Shown here: positions 17,160-26,664 of the stretch, piece after piece
Position numbering within the stretch: the stretch's first letter is position 1
How the letters are laid out: every line of letters begins with the position of its first letter
Assembly (NCBI GenBank): GCA_934678915.1
Contig: CAKUSF010000007.1
Span: 1-35,669 of the forward strand
Reading direction: 5' to 3'
Length of the DNA stretch: 35,669 bases
DNA from: an uncultured Bacteroidales bacterium
Lineage (GTDB): Bacteria; Bacteroidota; Bacteroidia; Bacteroidales; UBA932
Program-made: the position numbers and the translations under genes
The notes under the pieces: model-generated
Databases searched by the model: none
The model's input: the letters and a program-made list of their open reading frames with translations, nothing else
What the model was told of the DNA's origin: nothing

Positions 17160-20015
17160 TTAAAAAGTTATGGCAATTCCTGCGGCCCACGTCCTCATGA
17201 CCGGATAGAGGCCTTTAAGGTTTTCGGGATCAAGGTTGTAGTCTCTCAGAAGCGGACTGACCGTGAACAGATTGTGACCGCTGAGATAAAGCCTAAGATT
17301 CGAGATTCCCGACTGCTTCATCTTGCTGGACGCGAAGTTGTAGCCGACCTCGATGTTACGGAGCTTAAGGAAAGAAGCGTCCTTGATCCACAATGAGCTT
17401 GTGCGGTAGTTGTTCTCGTTGCTCTGGGTTGTCAGGCGAGGGTAGGTGGCGTTCGCGCGGTTGTCGATTCCTTCTGTCGGGTAATACGCCCAAGCACCCT
17501 TGGCTATGTCATACGCATTGCCGTTGTCCACGAAAGCAACGGTCTGGTTCCAGTTGTCAAGAAGATTGGCGGACACACCCGTGACTCCCTGGAACAGAAC
17601 CTGTAAGTCAAAGCCTTTGTACCCCAACCGGCCTCCGAAACTGAAGTACCACTCCGGATAGGAAGAACGTCCTATCTTTGTGACATCGTTCTGATCCACA
17701 ACCCCGTTCTTGTCAAGGTCAAGATACTTCACATCACCAGGTTGCACGCTGCCGAACGCAGGGACAGGGAGATCGGCCAAAAGGCTTCCGTCCTCGTTGA
17801 AATCCTCTATGCCGTAAAACCCGTCAGCCACAAGTCCGATGTAGGTCCCGACAGGACGGCCTGTCTGCGCGCTGAAAGCGTTGGCTGGAGCGACTTCGTT
17901 CATATTGTCGATCCTGTTGCGGCTGAATGTCACCTGACCGTTAAGGGCATATTCAAAATTCCCTGATTCTCCGCTCCAGTCAGCGGTGACCTCAAAGCCC
18001 TTGTTGGTCATGCTTCCTGAGTTGGTGAAGAGGAACTGCTTCCCGTAGTAGCCCATGAGCGAGTTGTCCAAGGTTAGGATGTCGGACCTCTTGTCAAGGA
18101 AGAAGTCAGCTGTGATGTTCAGCCGTCTTGCGATCTGGGTGTCAAAGCCGATGTTGTACTTCAGACTCTTCTCGGCATGCGCGTCCTCGTTCTTGATGAA
18201 CATAGGCACAAGGCTGGTCTGCCACACTCCCGAAGTCTTTCCAGTGTAGAAGGAGCCCACATAACTGTACGTGTAATAGTCCTTGAACAGATAACGTCCG
18301 TTTGAGTTGTAGCCCGACAGGACAGATGTAGCTCCTGAATCCGAAGCCCCTGAAAGACCAGCGGAGACACGCACCTTAAGGAAATTCAACACATCGTTTC
18401 CCTTGAGGAAGTTCTCGTTGGAGACGATCCAGGCCAGAGAACCGGCAGGGTACGCTGCCCATCTGTGGCCGGTGGCATAGGCGTCATTGCCGAAATAGGA
18501 GAAGCCAAGTTCAGCGATGTAGCGGTTGTCATATTCATAATGAGCGAAACCGTTGAGGTTCATCGTGTTGTACTTGTAGGAGAAGTAGCCGTCGCCTTTG
18601 TAGGCGGAAATGTGGAAGTTCACGGCTGCGGACACAGTGCTCTTGCCGAACACTCTGTCGTAGCCAGCGGTCACAATTCCTTGCTTCCAGTCCTGCATTC
18701 CATTTGAGCCATAGCCGGTGGCGGTGATGGTTGTTGTCTCATCGGTCGTCGTGGTGACTCCGCTGTTCCACCTCGCATAGTTCTTCGTTTTTCCGTACTG
18801 GCTCAACGTGTGGCTGTAGAAGGAGATAGCCTCCTGCAGGTAGAGTCCCTTTGTGATGTCATCCAGCCTTTCCTTCACGGAAAAGTTGCCCTGAAGGCTT
18901 CTGTACTTGTAAGACATCCAGCCAAGGCCGTTGACCGAGGCGTAAGGGTTGTTCGGGTACAGAGCCGTTCCCGAATAATGCTGCTCCTCGGCATCGTCAT
19001 AGACGTTGTAGATGTTCGACGGGTAAGACGCGATGTCATTGAACAGTTGGGTTATGCCATAGTTTGGCCTCTTGAGCGTCTCGATGCGCCCACCGAAATC
19101 CACCTTCACCTCGAAAATCTTAAGGATGTTGAAGTCAAGGTTGGCGCGGAGATTAAACTTCTGGTAGCCAATGTTCTTGGTCTGATCCGTGTTGGAAGTG
19201 TTCAGGATGCCGCTGTTGTTGAGATAGTCAAGATTCACGTTGTAGCGGGCGTTCCTAGCGCCTCCGTTCAGGACAACCCCTCCGTCAGCGTACTGGCCGA
19301 CACTCCTCAGAGCCGCATCGTACCAATCCACATCGGGAGCAGTGCCGTTCCTGTAGGCCGCGAGCTGTTCGTCTGAATACGCGGGCGACCACACCATGCC
19401 GTTGTCGTTCGAAACCGCCTGGTTGTAAAGATTGGCGAAATCGTAAGAGCCCAAAGGCTTGTTGGTGATGTCCGGAGTCTGGACACCGTATCTCATTCTG
19501 GCCGTCACTGTGGAGTTTCCGATCCGTCCTCTCTTGGTGGTGATCCGGATGACTCCGTTCGCACCGCGTTCTCCATAAAGCGCAAGGGCAGCACCGTCCT
19601 TGAGAACCTCTACGGATTCCACTTCCGAAGCCGAAAGGCCAGTAAGGTATTCAGAATTGACCTCAAAGCCATCCACGAATATCTTTGCGGTGTTCCAATC
19701 GCTTACCGCATAGCTTCCGATGCCTCGTACAAGCCATTTAGCCTTGTTGTCCTCATAGGAACCGGTTCCCTGCATCACAGTGAGACCGGGGATGCCGATG
19801 AGAGTGTTCGTAAAATTAGACGATGGAGTCTTGTACAATGCCTCTCCGGAGACCTTTGACACTGCGGAGGTTGAATTGGTCTCCACCTTCTCCTGAGCCT
19901 CCCCACCGTCATAGACAGAGTAGTCCTGAGCCAGCAAGTTGCCTGCAGCAATGGCTGACATCACCGTCAGGGCCACACATTTTCTTATGTTGAGCATATT
20001 CATTGTGATATTCAT
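17160..20015 (-). CDS. SusC-like TonB-dependent transporter lacking the N-terminal carboxypeptidase-like domain (pair 2)
   Basis: Outer-membrane TonB-dependent importer of 951 residues from ATG 20015; ATGs at 20003 and 19997 are also possible, and a TTG at 20039 is unlikely. The signal peptide ends NLLAQ. Only a short linker precedes the plug domain (SGEALYKTPSSNFTNTLIGIPGLTVMQG, LVRGIGSY, VESVEVLKDGAALALYGERGANGVIRITTKRG). The carboxypeptidase-regulatory-like domain and clear TonB box seen in SusC-1 are missing. The 22-strand-type barrel follows, ending in the family pattern LRLYLSGHNLFTVSPL and a terminal aromatic residue (AIAITF). It lies 20 bases after SusD-1 and 18 before SusD-2. It presumably forms a SusCD channel with SusD-2; it may take a different oligosaccharide or depend on another way of coupling to TonB (inference). 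Confidence 0.94.
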   Translation of the reverse strand: MNITMNMLNIRKCVALTVMSAIAAGNLLAQDYSVYDGGEAQEKVETNSTSAVSKVSGEALYKTPSSNFTNTLIGIPGLTVMQGTGSYEDNKAKWLVRGIGSYAVSDWNTAKIFVDGFEVNSEYLTGLSASEVESVEVLKDGAALALYGERGANGVIRITTKRGRIGNSTVTARMRYGVQTPDITNKPLGSYDFANLYNQAVSNDNGMVWSPAYSDEQLAAYRNGTAPDVDWYDAALRSVGQYADGGVVLNGGARNARYNVNLDYLNNSGILNTSNTDQTKNIGYQKFNLRANLDFNILKIFEVKVDFGGRIETLKRPNYGITQLFNDIASYPSNIYNVYDDAEEQHYSGTALYPNNPYASVNGLGWMSYKYRSLQGNFSVKERLDDITKGLYLQEAISFYSHTLSQYGKTKNYARWNSGVTTTTDETTTITATGYGSNGMQDWKQGIVTAGYDRVFGKSTVSAAVNFHISAYKGDGYFSYKYNTMNLNGFAHYEYDNRYIAELGFSYFGNDAYATGHRWAAYPAGSLAWIVSNENFLKGNDVLNFLKVRVSAGLSGASDSGATSVLSGYNSNGRYLFKDYYTYSYVGSFYTGKTSGVWQTSLVPMFIKNEDAHAEKSLKYNIGFDTQIARRLNITADFFLDKRSDILTLDNSLMGYYGKQFLFTNSGSMTNKGFEVTADWSGESGNFEYALNGQVTFSRNRIDNMNEVAPANAFSAQTGRPVGTYIGLVADGFYGIEDFNEDGSLLADLPVPAFGSVQPGDVKYLDLDKNGVVDQNDVTKIGRSSYPEWYFSFGGRLGYKGFDLQVLFQGVTGVSANLLDNWNQTVAFVDNGNAYDIAKGAWAYYPTEGIDNRANATYPRLTTQSNENNYRTSSLWIKDASFLKLRNIEVGYNFASSKMKQSGISNLRLYLSGHNLFTVSPLLRDYNLDPENLKGLYPVMRTWAAGIAITF

Positions 20016-20035
20016 TAAATTGTTGGCATCGGCAA

Positions 20036-21853
20036 TCAATATCCAGGATTCTGGGTTATCGTGCCTTTGTTGATTTCCGTCTGCGGGAATGGCTCAAGGT
20101 ACATCGCCGGACTCCAGAACGCGCTGTAGGCCACTGCGTCCCAATAGGATGTCACCCATTCAGCGGCATACGGCCAGGTCGCGTCATCGGTGTCCTCAAT
20201 GTTGAACTGGAGCATACGCATGTTACCTCCGCAGATTCCGTCAGCGATGTCGGCACGCTTCCAATGCTTGACTGACCAGTACTTGTGGTTTTCCTGGAAG
20301 AACTCGATCATGTCCTCCCTTTGGATAATAGCCCGCAGCTTTGTCTGGTCGGTCTCCGTGATCGATGGGAGTCCGGCCCGGTTGTGGACAGCGTTGAGAT
20401 ACTCAAGAGCCTTGGTCTGGTTTCCATATTCATTATACGCCTCCGCAAGGTAGAGGTAGGTCTCCGCAAGGCGGAAAAGAGGGATCTCGCACCAGATGCG
20501 GGTGCCGGCCTTGTAGTAGAACTTCGTTCGCTCACCGCATCCTTTGTCCCCGTCAATGGCGTTTGGAAAGACATCGCCTTTGCCCTTGTCAGCGGCATAA
20601 CCGCCACGGCTCCAGCCGATGTTGGACCAGTTATAGTCTCCAGGGTTGTTCATCGAATCGTAACCTCCCATCTTGATGTCCGCAAGCGCCCTCGGCTCAA
20701 GGTTGGCCACGTTGTCGCGGTAGTCCGCACCAGAACGGGCCGCAGCCTCGCCTATTTTAGGCCAGCTGAGTTCCGAACCGTCCTTAGCGTAGTAATTCTC
20801 AAGATGATTTGTAAGAACACCACTGCAATCAGTGTCGTAACGGTTTGTGGTCTGGTTAGGGGAGCAGTTTATGTAATTGGCAATGGAGCTGAACTCATCG
20901 CGCTTGTAGGCGAGTATAACCTCTTTGCTAGACGGTGTGGAAGACGCGTTGGCATAGTCCTCGAAAGCGTTCGGATTAGGATTTCCGACCCCGGCCCCAC
21001 CAGTGTTGATGAGCGTCACTCCATTCTCAGAGGCCCATTTGAGAACATCCTCATTGGCCTTGATGGCATCGTTCCAGCGTTCCTTGTCGTAATCCCCGAA
21101 ACAGATGAGGGCGTTGTTCTCACCGTTGTCCAGATAAGGGGTCGCGCTGTTGAACAAAGGGCGGGCAGCGTACTGGAGCGTCCTCGCCTTGATGGCAAGC
21201 ACGGCTCCCCGTGTCATACGTCCGGTGTTGGCCGCATCCCATTTTTCAGGCAGCCTTGAATATGCCTCGTTGCACAACTGGCAAATATATTCGAGCATCT
21301 CCTTCAAAGTGGCGCGTCCGGCCGTCAGGTCATCGCTGGCCTCGAAAGACTTTGTCACGATTGGTACCCCGCCATAACGGTAGAACATTCCCATGTACCT
21401 GTAGGCGATGAGAGCCGTGGCCTCCGCCTTAATGGTTTCCTTTGTTGCATCGTCCATGTCGCCCACCTTGTCGATGTTCTCCTTCACGATGAAACATTGC
21501 CTGATGAAACGCCAGTTGTCAGCATAGTTGTCGGCTCCAGCGTCAGAGCCGTCCGTACCGTTCACGGAAAGACCGGCCTGGACGATGTTGTAACTGCCGT
21601 GCCAGTTATAGCCTCGGCCTACCTCACCTGAGATGGCCCCGTAGGTGCAGTGCCCGATGCCCATGCCTCCGGGCAGACCGTGCTGCAAGACGTTGCGGTA
21701 ACATGACATCAATGTGGCCTGAGCATTCTTGGTGGTGCTGAACACCGCGTCAAGATCGACTGTGCCGGTCGTGTCCGGCTTCTCAAGAAACAGACTGCAC
21801 GAGCAGAGAGCCGAAATGCCGACCGCCACTGTCAGAAACTTTGATATTTTCAT
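20036..21853 (-). CDS. SusD-like glycan-binding lipoprotein (pair 1)
   Basis: SusD/RagB-family outer-membrane lipoprotein, 605 residues from ATG 21853, partner of SusC-1. Lipobox LCSC with Cys19 (SLFLEKPDTTG after it). SusD helical repeats include KAEATALIAYRYMGMFYRYGGVPIV and MTRGAVLAIKARTLQYAARPLF. The C-terminal half carries the substrate-capture and closing elements (PLFRLAETYLYLAEAYNEYG, REDMIEFFQENHKYWSVKHWKRAD) and ends EINKGTITQNPGY, as usual for the family. The longer ATG at 21862 touches the AGGAG sequence directly, so ATG 21853, nine bases away, is preferred. It lies 21 bases downstream of SusC-1 and 20 bases upstream of SusC-2. Together with SusC-1 it should import manno-oligosaccharides. 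Confidence 0.94.
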   Translation of the reverse strand: MKISKFLTVAVGISALCSCSLFLEKPDTTGTVDLDAVFSTTKNAQATLMSCYRNVLQHGLPGGMGIGHCTYGAISGEVGRGYNWHGSYNIVQAGLSVNGTDGSDAGADNYADNWRFIRQCFIVKENIDKVGDMDDATKETIKAEATALIAYRYMGMFYRYGGVPIVTKSFEASDDLTAGRATLKEMLEYICQLCNEAYSRLPEKWDAANTGRMTRGAVLAIKARTLQYAARPLFNSATPYLDNGENNALICFGDYDKERWNDAIKANEDVLKWASENGVTLINTGGAGVGNPNPNAFEDYANASSTPSSKEVILAYKRDEFSSIANYINCSPNQTTNRYDTDCSGVLTNHLENYYAKDGSELSWPKIGEAAARSGADYRDNVANLEPRALADIKMGGYDSMNNPGDYNWSNIGWSRGGYAADKGKGDVFPNAIDGDKGCGERTKFYYKAGTRIWCEIPLFRLAETYLYLAEAYNEYGNQTKALEYLNAVHNRAGLPSITETDQTKLRAIIQREDMIEFFQENHKYWSVKHWKRADIADGICGGNMRMLQFNIEDTDDATWPYAAEWVTSYWDAVAYSAFWSPAMYLEPFPQTEINKGTITQNPGY

Positions 21854-21862
21854 TGTAATCAT

Positions 21863-21867
21863 CTCCT
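21863..21867 (-). promoter_or_regulatory. Shine-Dalgarno site deciding the SusD-1 start
   Basis: AGGAG on the minus strand abuts one ATG (21862, no spacing) and lies nine bases before a second in-frame ATG (21853). The spacing favours the second. Confidence 0.65.
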
Positions 21868-21874
21868 ATCAATT

Positions 21875-24800
21875 TTAGAAACGCAGACTGGCACCCAAGG
21901 TGAACACCTTAGTGAGAGGATAGACATAAGTACTGCCGTCCGTGGTCTCAGGATCAATGCCGTAAGGCGTAAGTTTGTTCTTGAAAGTATAGACGTTGTT
22001 GGCGTTGAAATAGAGCCTGAGGGCTTGGACCACATTCTGTTTGACTATCTTGGTCATGTCGAATGTGTAGCCGACCTCAACGTTCTTCAGTTTAATGTGG
22101 TTGGTTGAGACCATCCAGTAGTCGCTTGTCAGGTAGTTGTTGTGGGATGAGGTGGCTCCGTAGGCCGCGCGAGGATAGGTTATCTTCTCGCCCGCGAGAT
22201 ATTTCTCCTGCGTCCAACGCCCGTCATACTGCCATTTCCAAGCATTGCCGGCATTCTTGAAGAACGGAATCGTGTAGCCGCTGTTCAGGTAGTACGAACC
22301 GTCCGCGCTGCCGGTGAAAAGAAGCTTAACATCGAAACCTTTGTAGCCCAACCTGGCCTTGATGTTGAAATGGTACTGCGCATAGTTCGGGTAGCCGATC
22401 GGAGCCACATCGTTCTGGTTGATCAGGCCGTCTCCGTCCAGATCCTTGTAACGGATGTCTCCGAGGGTCGCAGCGTTGGATGTGTAGGTGTTGTACGGTC
22501 TGTTGGCCAACTCCTCCTGAGTGTTGAAAAGGCCATCGCTCACCAGTCCGAAACGTTGCCCGATAGCGAATCCGGTGGCGTTCATCCAGTAATATGGGTT
22601 CTTCGCCTCGGCCTTGTAGATGATCTTGTTGCGGAACCAGCTTACATCAGCACCGATGGAATAGATAAAATCACCCTTCTTGTCCGCCCAGTTCAAAGCG
22701 AGTTCATACCCCTTGTTGCTGGTGATTCCGACATTAGCTGGTGGCACGGAGCCTTGCGAGACACCGTAGATGGCAGGGATGATACCAAGGGTTGTAAGAA
22801 TATTATTACGTTTCTCGTAGAAATAGTCGAAGTCCGCGCTAAGTCTGTCGTCAAAGAACTTGAACTCGGCTCCCACATCATACTTTCTAGAACGTTCCCA
22901 AGTAATGGCCTTGTTTCCCAGCGTGCCTTCAGTGGCTCCGTAAAAATAGGTGTTGTCGGATGTTCCGTCACTGTTTCCAAGCCAATAGCCATCCTGATTG
23001 AGGTTGTAGGTGTTCGGCAGATAATAGTAACGGCGACTGCCTCCGAGCTGGTCGTTGCCGACCTCTCCATAAGAGGCGCGGATCTTGGCGAATGTAAGGA
23101 TGTCATTCTTCGGGTACCACGGTTCCTTGGTGATGACCCAGCCTGCGGAAATCGCAGGGAAGAAGCCGAAACGCTGTCCTTCCGCGAACTGCTCGGTACC
23201 ATTGTAACCCATATTGAACTCAGCCATGTAGCGGTCATCGTAATTGTAGGTCACACGGCCGACGAAGCCCATGATTCCGGAAGCCACGTGGTAGGAGTCG
23301 TCCGGCATGGTGTACTTGGACGCCTTCCCGAGAAGGAGGGCGGAAACATTATGCCTTCCGAACGATCCGGCCCAATCAATCCCCGCATCGACATAGAATT
23401 TGTTCCAGTTGCTGTAGCCCCACGACTCGAACGAGCCTGCGTCCATAGATCCTCCGAAGAAATCGAACAGGTTCGGGTTCTCGGCGTTTCGCTGGATGGT
23501 GTAGGACGGAATCGAAGGCGTGTACTTCACATACTTGTTATAGTTGTCCTGGTAGGAAACCGTGACATGAGACCGGAGTCCCGGCAGGAGATAATCCATC
23601 TGGTGATTCAGCTTCAACGAATTGTCCAGCAAGCTGTTGTAGATGGTGGCTGAACCGCTGGTCAAAAGATTATAGACAGCGTTCTGGTCACCGATGCTGC
23701 TGTTTGTCTTGGTCGCCAGAGGGTTCTGCGCGGAACCGGCAATGCCAGCGAAACCGCTGATCAGGTGACCATCCACGATGCCCGGACTGATGAACGGGTT
23801 GCAGTCATAGATGTACTGCATGATGATCTTGTAGCGGGAGCTGAGATCATAAGGATCCGCACCGTTTCCAGGGCCCTTGGTCTCTCCGAACTGGCCGGCC
23901 GAGTTCACCGTCAAGGTAAGGTTGTCCAGAATCTTCACATCAATGTTGCTCCTGAAATTATAGCGGGTGAACAAAGACTCTGTCGAGGCGTCATAGTACT
24001 TGACAGTGCTCGTGATTCCTTCCTGACGGAAATAGCCGAACGACACAAAGTACTTGACCCTGTCCGTTCCTCCAGAAACGTTCATGTTCGCCTGATACTG
24101 AGGAGCCACCTTGTCGAACTGTTCCTTATACAGATCGTGAGAGGCGTAGTAGAGTGCCGGAGAGTTCTTCAGAGCCTCCTTCTGCTGCGGGGTAAGAGAT
24201 GTCATGGCATCCACCTCCTGAGGAGTGAAGTCCCTGTTGTTCTTGAACTTCCAGAGATCGTAGTCATCGTAGATGTAGGCGGAGAGACTCTCCGTTCCTG
24301 AATACGATCTCTGCTCGTTGCGGATGGCCTCGTTCCGGAACATGGCATATTCATAAGCCGTCGTGCCTTCCTGAAGCTGCGACGCTGATGTGAGACCATA
24401 GTTGGCCGAGAAGTTGATCACCGGCTTGCCGACGGAGCCTCGCTTGGTGGTAACGATGATGACACCATTGGCTCCACGCACTCCATAGACAGCCGTTGAA
24501 GCAGCGTCCTTGAGGATGGATATTCCCTGAATCTCATTGGCATCCATTGCGTTGAATTCCGCGAAAGCCTGCTCCGAAGCCTGTTCCACACCATCAATGA
24601 TGATTAAAGGCGAGGAAGATCCGTAAGTCGAGATTCCACGAATATGGATGGTCGCGTCATTGCGGCCAGGCTCTCCAGAGGTCTGGAGACCACTGACTCC
24701 AGGCGAGTTGCCCAACAAGGCATTGGAAATGTTCGACACCGGGGTGGAAAGAATATCACCACCGTTGACCGAGGAGATCGCGCCCGTGACATTAACCTTC

Positions 24801-25183
24801 TTCTGTGTGGCGAACGCGGTCACGACAACCTCATCCATAAGGTTGGCATCTGTCTTCATTACAAGGTCCACCACGGATCGGTTGGCGGAAACCTTGACAC
24901 TCTCAGTCACATAGCCGATGAACTGGAACTGGAGTGTCACCTCTCCTGACGGAACAGAGAGTGAGTACCTGCCCTCAAAATCCGTCGAGACTCCATTTGT
25001 GGTTCCCTGCTGCACGACAAAAGCACCGAACAGCGGTTCACCGGTGTCATCCTTGACCACTCCACTGACTGTCCTGTTCTGGGCGTTCAGCGGAGCCGCA
25101 AGTCCTCCAAGCACGAACAGAAGGCTCGCGGCAAGGAATATTTTGAACGATTTGGTCATAAATTGATTATTTTGTTTTAACAT
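21875..25183 (-). CDS. SusC-like TonB-dependent transporter with full N-terminal domain (pair 1)
   Basis: Outer-membrane TonB-dependent oligosaccharide importer, 1102 residues from ATG 25183. An alternative ATG at 25159 starts directly on the signal peptide MTKSFKIFLAASLLFVLGG, with cleavage near LNAQ. Order: carboxypeptidase-regulatory-like domain (TVSGVVKDDTGEPLFGAFVV, DFEGRYSLSVPSG, QFIGYVT), TonB-box-like MDEVVVTAFATQKK, plug (STPVSNISNALLGNSPGVSG, IHIRGISTYG, PLIIIDGVEQ, SILKDAASTAVYGVRGANGVIIVTTKRG), then the beta barrel with a terminal aromatic residue (GASLRF). The start overlaps the GH26 stop by one base (TAATG), so translation is probably coupled. Being next to the GH26 mannanase, it is the prime candidate for import of mannanase products. 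Confidence 0.96.
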   Translation of the reverse strand: MLKQNNQFMTKSFKIFLAASLLFVLGGLAAPLNAQNRTVSGVVKDDTGEPLFGAFVVQQGTTNGVSTDFEGRYSLSVPSGEVTLQFQFIGYVTESVKVSANRSVVDLVMKTDANLMDEVVVTAFATQKKVNVTGAISSVNGGDILSTPVSNISNALLGNSPGVSGLQTSGEPGRNDATIHIRGISTYGSSSPLIIIDGVEQASEQAFAEFNAMDANEIQGISILKDAASTAVYGVRGANGVIIVTTKRGSVGKPVINFSANYGLTSASQLQEGTTAYEYAMFRNEAIRNEQRSYSGTESLSAYIYDDYDLWKFKNNRDFTPQEVDAMTSLTPQQKEALKNSPALYYASHDLYKEQFDKVAPQYQANMNVSGGTDRVKYFVSFGYFRQEGITSTVKYYDASTESLFTRYNFRSNIDVKILDNLTLTVNSAGQFGETKGPGNGADPYDLSSRYKIIMQYIYDCNPFISPGIVDGHLISGFAGIAGSAQNPLATKTNSSIGDQNAVYNLLTSGSATIYNSLLDNSLKLNHQMDYLLPGLRSHVTVSYQDNYNKYVKYTPSIPSYTIQRNAENPNLFDFFGGSMDAGSFESWGYSNWNKFYVDAGIDWAGSFGRHNVSALLLGKASKYTMPDDSYHVASGIMGFVGRVTYNYDDRYMAEFNMGYNGTEQFAEGQRFGFFPAISAGWVITKEPWYPKNDILTFAKIRASYGEVGNDQLGGSRRYYYLPNTYNLNQDGYWLGNSDGTSDNTYFYGATEGTLGNKAITWERSRKYDVGAEFKFFDDRLSADFDYFYEKRNNILTTLGIIPAIYGVSQGSVPPANVGITSNKGYELALNWADKKGDFIYSIGADVSWFRNKIIYKAEAKNPYYWMNATGFAIGQRFGLVSDGLFNTQEELANRPYNTYTSNAATLGDIRYKDLDGDGLINQNDVAPIGYPNYAQYHFNIKARLGYKGFDVKLLFTGSADGSYYLNSGYTIPFFKNAGNAWKWQYDGRWTQEKYLAGEKITYPRAAYGATSSHNNYLTSDYWMVSTNHIKLKNVEVGYTFDMTKIVKQNVVQALRLYFNANNVYTFKNKLTPYGIDPETTDGSTYVYPLTKVFTLGASLRF

Positions 25184-26664
25184 TATTTCACTTCATAATT
25201 CTCCGGCATTGAGTACATGTCCGGAAGATCCTTGCTGAACAACGTGCTGTCATCCTTGTAGAATGTCCGGAAATCGTCCTCGGACGGATGGCCGGGATAC
25301 ACGCTGAAATAGTGTGTGTCCGACTCGGATGATACAAACTTGTTCCTCCACATGACAACCATGGAAAGCCTTTTTCCTTTTGCCGGTCCAAGAATATACC
25401 TTGTCCAGTAATCAGAGTTCGTGAAAGCCTCGGCTCCAGTCTCCGTGACACCGCAAGGCTTCATCTTTTCAGATGAAAGTTTCCGCATCGCCTCAATGTT
25501 GGCCGCGAAAGCATTGTAGTTCAGTCCGTGGTAACAGTCCATTCCAATGAAATCGACATATTCATCCCCAGGCCATCTGGTCAGCAGACGGGCACGGGCG
25601 TTCTCAGCGTAGTCACCGTCCATCTGCGGAGACACGGCATAGATGAAGTTGTGCACTCCCTTAGTGTCCCTGAGATACTTGACAGTCCACTGCCAGAACT
25701 GGATGTACTCCGTGGCCGAACATGCCGCTGTCCCCCACCATGACCAACTCTGGGTGCACTCGTGGTAAGGTCTGAATATGACAGGAATCAACTCGCCTTT
25801 GCTGTCTCTCAGATTATTGGCGAAATCCGCCAGGCGGTCAAGCCATTCAATGTAACGCTTGCGTACTTCAGTGCCCTCCTTGAGAATCTGGTCTATGCAT
25901 TTTGTATTGTCCCAAGAAGAACCTTGAGGATAATCCCCGGCCCCAATGATGGTCAAAGGGTTGTTGATGTGGATGCAGGCTATAATTACCTCGCCCCTTT
26001 CCCGCGCTTCAAGAATGACCCTTCGGCGAATCTCGTTCTCCTTTGAGTCCGACAAGTACCTGTTGTCCATTATGGACGCGAGATCCACACTGAACACCGC
26101 TGGATAATCTCCGCAGACGGCTTTAGTGTCAGAGCCACCCGGCTCGTTGTACCAATGACGTCCGTACCACAGATCATCATGATGTCCGAACATGAAACCC
26201 TTATCGGCCAAAGCCCACAGATTCGCGTACAGAGCCTTGGTCTGAGCCGTGGCGTTCTTGTCAACAATCGAGAGCCGCAGCGTTTGGACCGGATTCTTGT
26301 CCTGGACCACCTTCACGGCCTTGAACCAGTAACGGTCGTTCTCATCCACCAGTCTGATGTCCGCCTCGCGGGACGACTCCGATCTGTTCTCTTCAATATT
26401 CAACACCAGTGCGGTCCGCGAAGCGCTCTTGACGGAAATCCAATCAACATCAATGACGACCTTATATTCAAAATTTGCCTTGACAGTGAATGAATATTCC
26501 GTCGCCTCATGACTGATTTGGGCAGACACGGGCGCTACTGTGAGCTCCCTTGTGTCAATTGGGGTCTCGCTGACGCTCTGAGAACCGCACGCCTGCGCTG
26601 ATGCTATGCCAAGTATCATAGCAAGGCAGGAAAGCATCGTTTTGGATATTTGCCCTTTCATCAT
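25183..26664 (-). CDS. GH26 endo-beta-1,4-mannanase, lipoprotein or secreted
   Basis: Endo-acting enzyme that cuts internal beta-1,4-mannosyl bonds; 493 residues from ATG 26664. The signal region ends with a Cys (AQAC, Cys26; the Gln at -2 is an atypical lipobox), so it may be a surface lipoprotein. Residues ~45-122 form a BACON-like beta domain (EYSFTVKANFEYKVVIDVDWI). The GH26 barrel follows: FMFGHHDDLWYGRHW, VIIACIHINNP, acid/base Glu302 in IFRPYHECTQSWSWWG, FIGMDCYH, and nucleophile Glu408 in GVTETGAE. The histidine-glutamate pair and the WWG tract are typical of the family. ATG 26664 overlaps the stop of the upstream lipoprotein by four bases (ATGA). This is the gene that most strongly points to beta-mannan as substrate. 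Other GH26 activities are known, so the specificity is probable rather than certain. Confidence 0.9.
   Translation of the reverse strand: MMKGQISKTMLSCLAMILGIASAQACGSQSVSETPIDTRELTVAPVSAQISHEATEYSFTVKANFEYKVVIDVDWISVKSASRTALVLNIEENRSESSREADIRLVDENDRYWFKAVKVVQDKNPVQTLRLSIVDKNATAQTKALYANLWALADKGFMFGHHDDLWYGRHWYNEPGGSDTKAVCGDYPAVFSVDLASIMDNRYLSDSKENEIRRRVILEARERGEVIIACIHINNPLTIIGAGDYPQGSSWDNTKCIDQILKEGTEVRKRYIEWLDRLADFANNLRDSKGELIPVIFRPYHECTQSWSWWGTAACSATEYIQFWQWTVKYLRDTKGVHNFIYAVSPQMDGDYAENARARLLTRWPGDEYVDFIGMDCYHGLNYNAFAANIEAMRKLSSEKMKPCGVTETGAEAFTNSDYWTRYILGPAKGKRLSMVVMWRNKFVSSESDTHYFSVYPGHPSEDDFRTFYKDDSTLFSKDLPDMYSMPENYEVK

Noticed and set aside
20285..21259. Plus-strand open frame (324 codons) opposite SusD-1
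   Set aside because: It is fully antisense to the conserved SusD gene and has no family motifs, signal or start context.
22370..23653. Long plus-strand open frame (427 codons) opposite SusC-1
   Set aside because: It is antisense to conserved TonB-transporter sequence, has the Arg/Val/Ile-rich look of reversed reading, and shows no recognisable domain.
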